Source of the DNA: Candidatus Limnocylindrales bacterium
GTDB taxonomy: Bacteria > Desulfobacterota > Binatia > UBA1149 > CAITLU01
Direction: 5' to 3'
Assembly (NCBI GenBank): GCA_035571835.1
Contig: DATNBU010000001.1
Coordinates: 99,605-163,604 of the forward strand
Length of the DNA: 64,000 bases
Shown here: positions 62,480-64,000 of the stretch, one piece after another
Position numbering within the stretch: the first letter of the stretch is position 1
Layout of the letters: every line of letters begins with the position of its first letter
Translations under genes and position numbers: made by a program
The notes under the pieces: generated by a model
What the model was told of the DNA's origin: nothing
Seen by the model: the letters and a program-made list of their open reading frames with translations, nothing else
Databases searched by the model: none

Positions 62480-63349
62480 TCAGCCGCGCATGACGGCGAC
62501 GAGCGTTTCTCCGAGCTCCGCGGGGCTCGGCGCGACCTTGATGCCGGCGGCTTCGAGAGCCGCGATCTTTTCGGCGGCCGTGCCCTTGCCGCCCGAGACG
62601 ATCGCGCCGGCGTGACCCATGCGCTTGCCCTCGGGCGCCGTCTTGCCGGCGATGAAGCCTGCGACGGGCTTTTTCATGTTGGCCTTGATCCACGCGGCCG
62701 CATCGATCTCCGCAGCGCCGCCGATCTCGCCGAGCATGAACACGGCGTCGGTGTCGGGATCGTCGTTGAACATCTTCAGCGCGTCGATGAAGCCGGTGCC
62801 GATGATCGGATCGCCGCCGATGCCGATGCACGTCGACTGGCCGATGCCGCGCAGCGTGAGCTGGTGGACGCATTCGTACGTGAGCGTGCCGCTTTTCGAG
62901 ATCACGCCGACGCGGCCCGGCTTGTGGATGTAGCCGGGCATGATGCCGACCTTGGCCTGGCCGGGCGTGATGATGCCGGGGCAATTCGGGCCGATCAGGC
63001 GGACGGGCTGGCCTTCGAGCGCGCGCTTGACGCGAACCATGTCGGCCACCGGAATGCCCTCGGTGATGCAGACGATCAGCGCGATGCCGGCGTCGGCGGC
63101 CTCGAGGATCGCATCGGCTGCGCCGGCGGGCGGAACGTAGATCACCGAGACGTCGCAGCCCTGCTGCTGGACCGCATCCGCGACCGTGTCGTAGATCGGC
63201 ACGCCTTCCCAGGACGTTCCCGACTTTCCGGGCTTTACGGCGGCGACCATCTGCGTGCCGTAATCGCGGCAGCCGGTCAGGTGGAACTGGCCGGTCTTTC
63301 CGAGACCCTGCGTGAGCACACGGCTCCTTGACGAAAGAAGAATCGACAT
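62480..63349 (-). CDS. sucD: Succinyl-CoA synthetase alpha subunit
   Basis: 289 aa. CoA-binding Rossmann part ([14 protein letters not shown]), the [20 protein letters not shown] signature and the phosphohistidine in [14 protein letters not shown]. With SucC it converts succinyl-CoA to succinate with nucleotide triphosphate formation. It is 19 bases after sucC. Confidence 0.97.
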   Translation of the reverse strand: MSILLSSRSRVLTQGLGKTGQFHLTGCRDYGTQMVAAVKPGKSGTSWEGVPIYDTVADAVQQQGCDVSVIYVPPAGAADAILEAADAGIALIVCITEGIPVADMVRVKRALEGQPVRLIGPNCPGIITPGQAKVGIMPGYIHKPGRVGVISKSGTLTYECVHQLTLRGIGQSTCIGIGGDPIIGTGFIDALKMFNDDPDTDAVFMLGEIGGAAEIDAAAWIKANMKKPVAGFIAGKTAPEGKRMGHAGAIVSGGKGTAAEKIAALEAAGIKVAPSPAELGETLVAVMRG

Positions 63350-63368
63350 TGCGTGTTTCCCCTTCGCC

Positions 63369-64000
63369 TTAGTGGAGCTTGCCGGCGGCTTCGACCGCGC
63401 GGCGCGCGCCGTCGGCCATGTCCGCGGCCGTGATGATCCCGAGTCCGGACTCGGCGATGATCTGCTTTCCCTTCTCGACGTTGGTGCCTTCCATGCGCAC
63501 CACCAGCGGCACCTTGACGCCGACCTGCTTGGAAGCCTCGACCACGCCTTGCGCGAGCACGTCGCAGCGCATGATGCCGCCGAAGATGTTGATGAAGACG
63601 CCCTTCACGTTCGGGTCCGAGAGAATGATCTTGAAGGCTTCGGCAACCTTCTCCGCGGTGGCGCCGCCGCCGACGTCGCAGAAGTTGGCCGGCTCTCCGC
63701 CGTGATGATGGATGATGTCCATCGTCGCCATCGCAAGGCCTGCGCCGTTGACCATGCAGCCGATGTTACCGCTCAGCGCGATGTAGGAAAGATCGAATTT
63801 CGCGGCCTGCCGCTCCTTCGGGTCTTCCTCGTTCTCGTCGCGCAGCGCGCGGATGTCGTCGTGGCGGAACAGCGCGTTGTCGTCGAGCGAGATCTTGGCG
63901 TCGAGCGCGAGCGGGCTGCCGCTTTTGGTCTCGACGAGCGGATTGACCTCGACGAGCGACGCGTCGATGCCGACGTACGCGTTGTAGATGCCGTGGAAGA
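63369..64000 (-). CDS. sucC: Succinyl-CoA synthetase beta subunit (partial, N-terminus outside window)
   Basis: The frame is open to the right edge; the visible 210 codons include the ATP-grasp metal site [47 protein letters not shown] and the C-terminal [20 protein letters not shown]. Its stop at 63369 is 19 bases before sucD. The missing N-terminal half lies beyond 64000. Confidence 0.95.
   Translation of the reverse strand, partial: FHGIYNAYVGIDASLVEVNPLVETKSGSPLALDAKISLDDNALFRHDDIRALRDENEEDPKERQAAKFDLSYIALSGNIGCMVNGAGLAMATMDIIHHHGGEPANFCDVGGGATAEKVAEAFKIILSDPNVKGVFINIFGGIMRCDVLAQGVVEASKQVGVKVPLVVRMEGTNVEKGKQIIAESGLGIITAADMADGARRAVEAAGKLH

Overview
The window comes from a GC-rich bacterial chromosome. 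Most of it is core metabolism and information-processing genes, packed tightly and mostly on the minus strand. Many neighbouring genes overlap by 4 bases (GTGA or ATGA), so operons are easy to follow. GTG starts are common. A secreted Cys-rich protein with myxobacterial-type repeats (24940-26565), a split B12-dependent acyl-CoA mutase, a fatty acyl-AMP ligase and a type III PKS suggest a deltaproteobacterial-grade lineage (Myxococcota, Desulfobacterota or Candidatus Binatota). That placement is inference only: no rRNA or complete marker set is present.

Layout. 1-7123: partial HicB-like protein, tRNA-Glu(CTC) with its promoter, acyl-CoA dehydrogenase, a phosphodiesterase divergent from a membrane glycosyltransferase-like protein, and aconitase. 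7104-12521: gltX and ispF on minus; an NtrB/NtrC-type pair fused translationally to thiE on plus. 12615-18471 (minus): dnaB, a cobalamin-binding-type protein, thiolase, and the small and large subunits of a B12 mutase whose diagnostic residues fit isobutyryl-CoA mutase better than methylmalonyl-CoA mutase. 18603-28797: a second GT-C-like membrane protein, then on minus lipA-hom-thrC and a glpX homologue with a rewritten active site, the Cys-rich secreted protein, and recG.

28865-36120 (minus) is the most distinctive part: an AraC-type regulator, then YceI protein, ICMT-like protein, type III polyketide synthase, ICMT-like methyltransferase, acyl carrier protein, fatty acyl-AMP ligase and flavoprotein, nearly all with overlapping ends. 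It looks like a pathway for methylated, oxidised alkylresorcinols or alkylpyrones with its own acyl activation and carrier. 36176-38433: a methyltransferase, a Gre-type factor and a Phd/Zeta-like toxin-antitoxin pair.

38506-46188 (minus): pyrR-pyrB-pyrC-carA-carB, with a promoter, a PyrR-binding hairpin and an intrinsic terminator in the leader, i.e. PyrR attenuation. 46234-49319: a double-domain KaiC-like ATPase coupled to a hybrid histidine kinase. 49581-53602: RhlE-type RNA helicase, lepB, lepA. 53644-58949: UDP-glucose dehydrogenase, UDP-glucuronate decarboxylase, an epimerase, a GT2 glycosyltransferase and a PfkB kinase (UDP-xylose-type nucleotide sugars). 59020-64000: mtnP, a diacylglycerol-kinase-like protein, rlmN, ndk, sucD and partial sucC.

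Five intergenic palindromes or fragments share a GGGGACAG core (14988, 20118, 23796, 36796, 49540). Four of them begin or end within about 20 bases of a stop codon, and they look like a REP/MITE-type repeat family. No gap between genes exceeds 300 bases; the largest are 45956-46233 (pyr leader), 50829-51090 (helicase leader hairpin, otherwise featureless) and 49320-49580 (one repeat element). I saw no rRNA, CRISPR array, complete insertion sequence, phage gene or replication origin.
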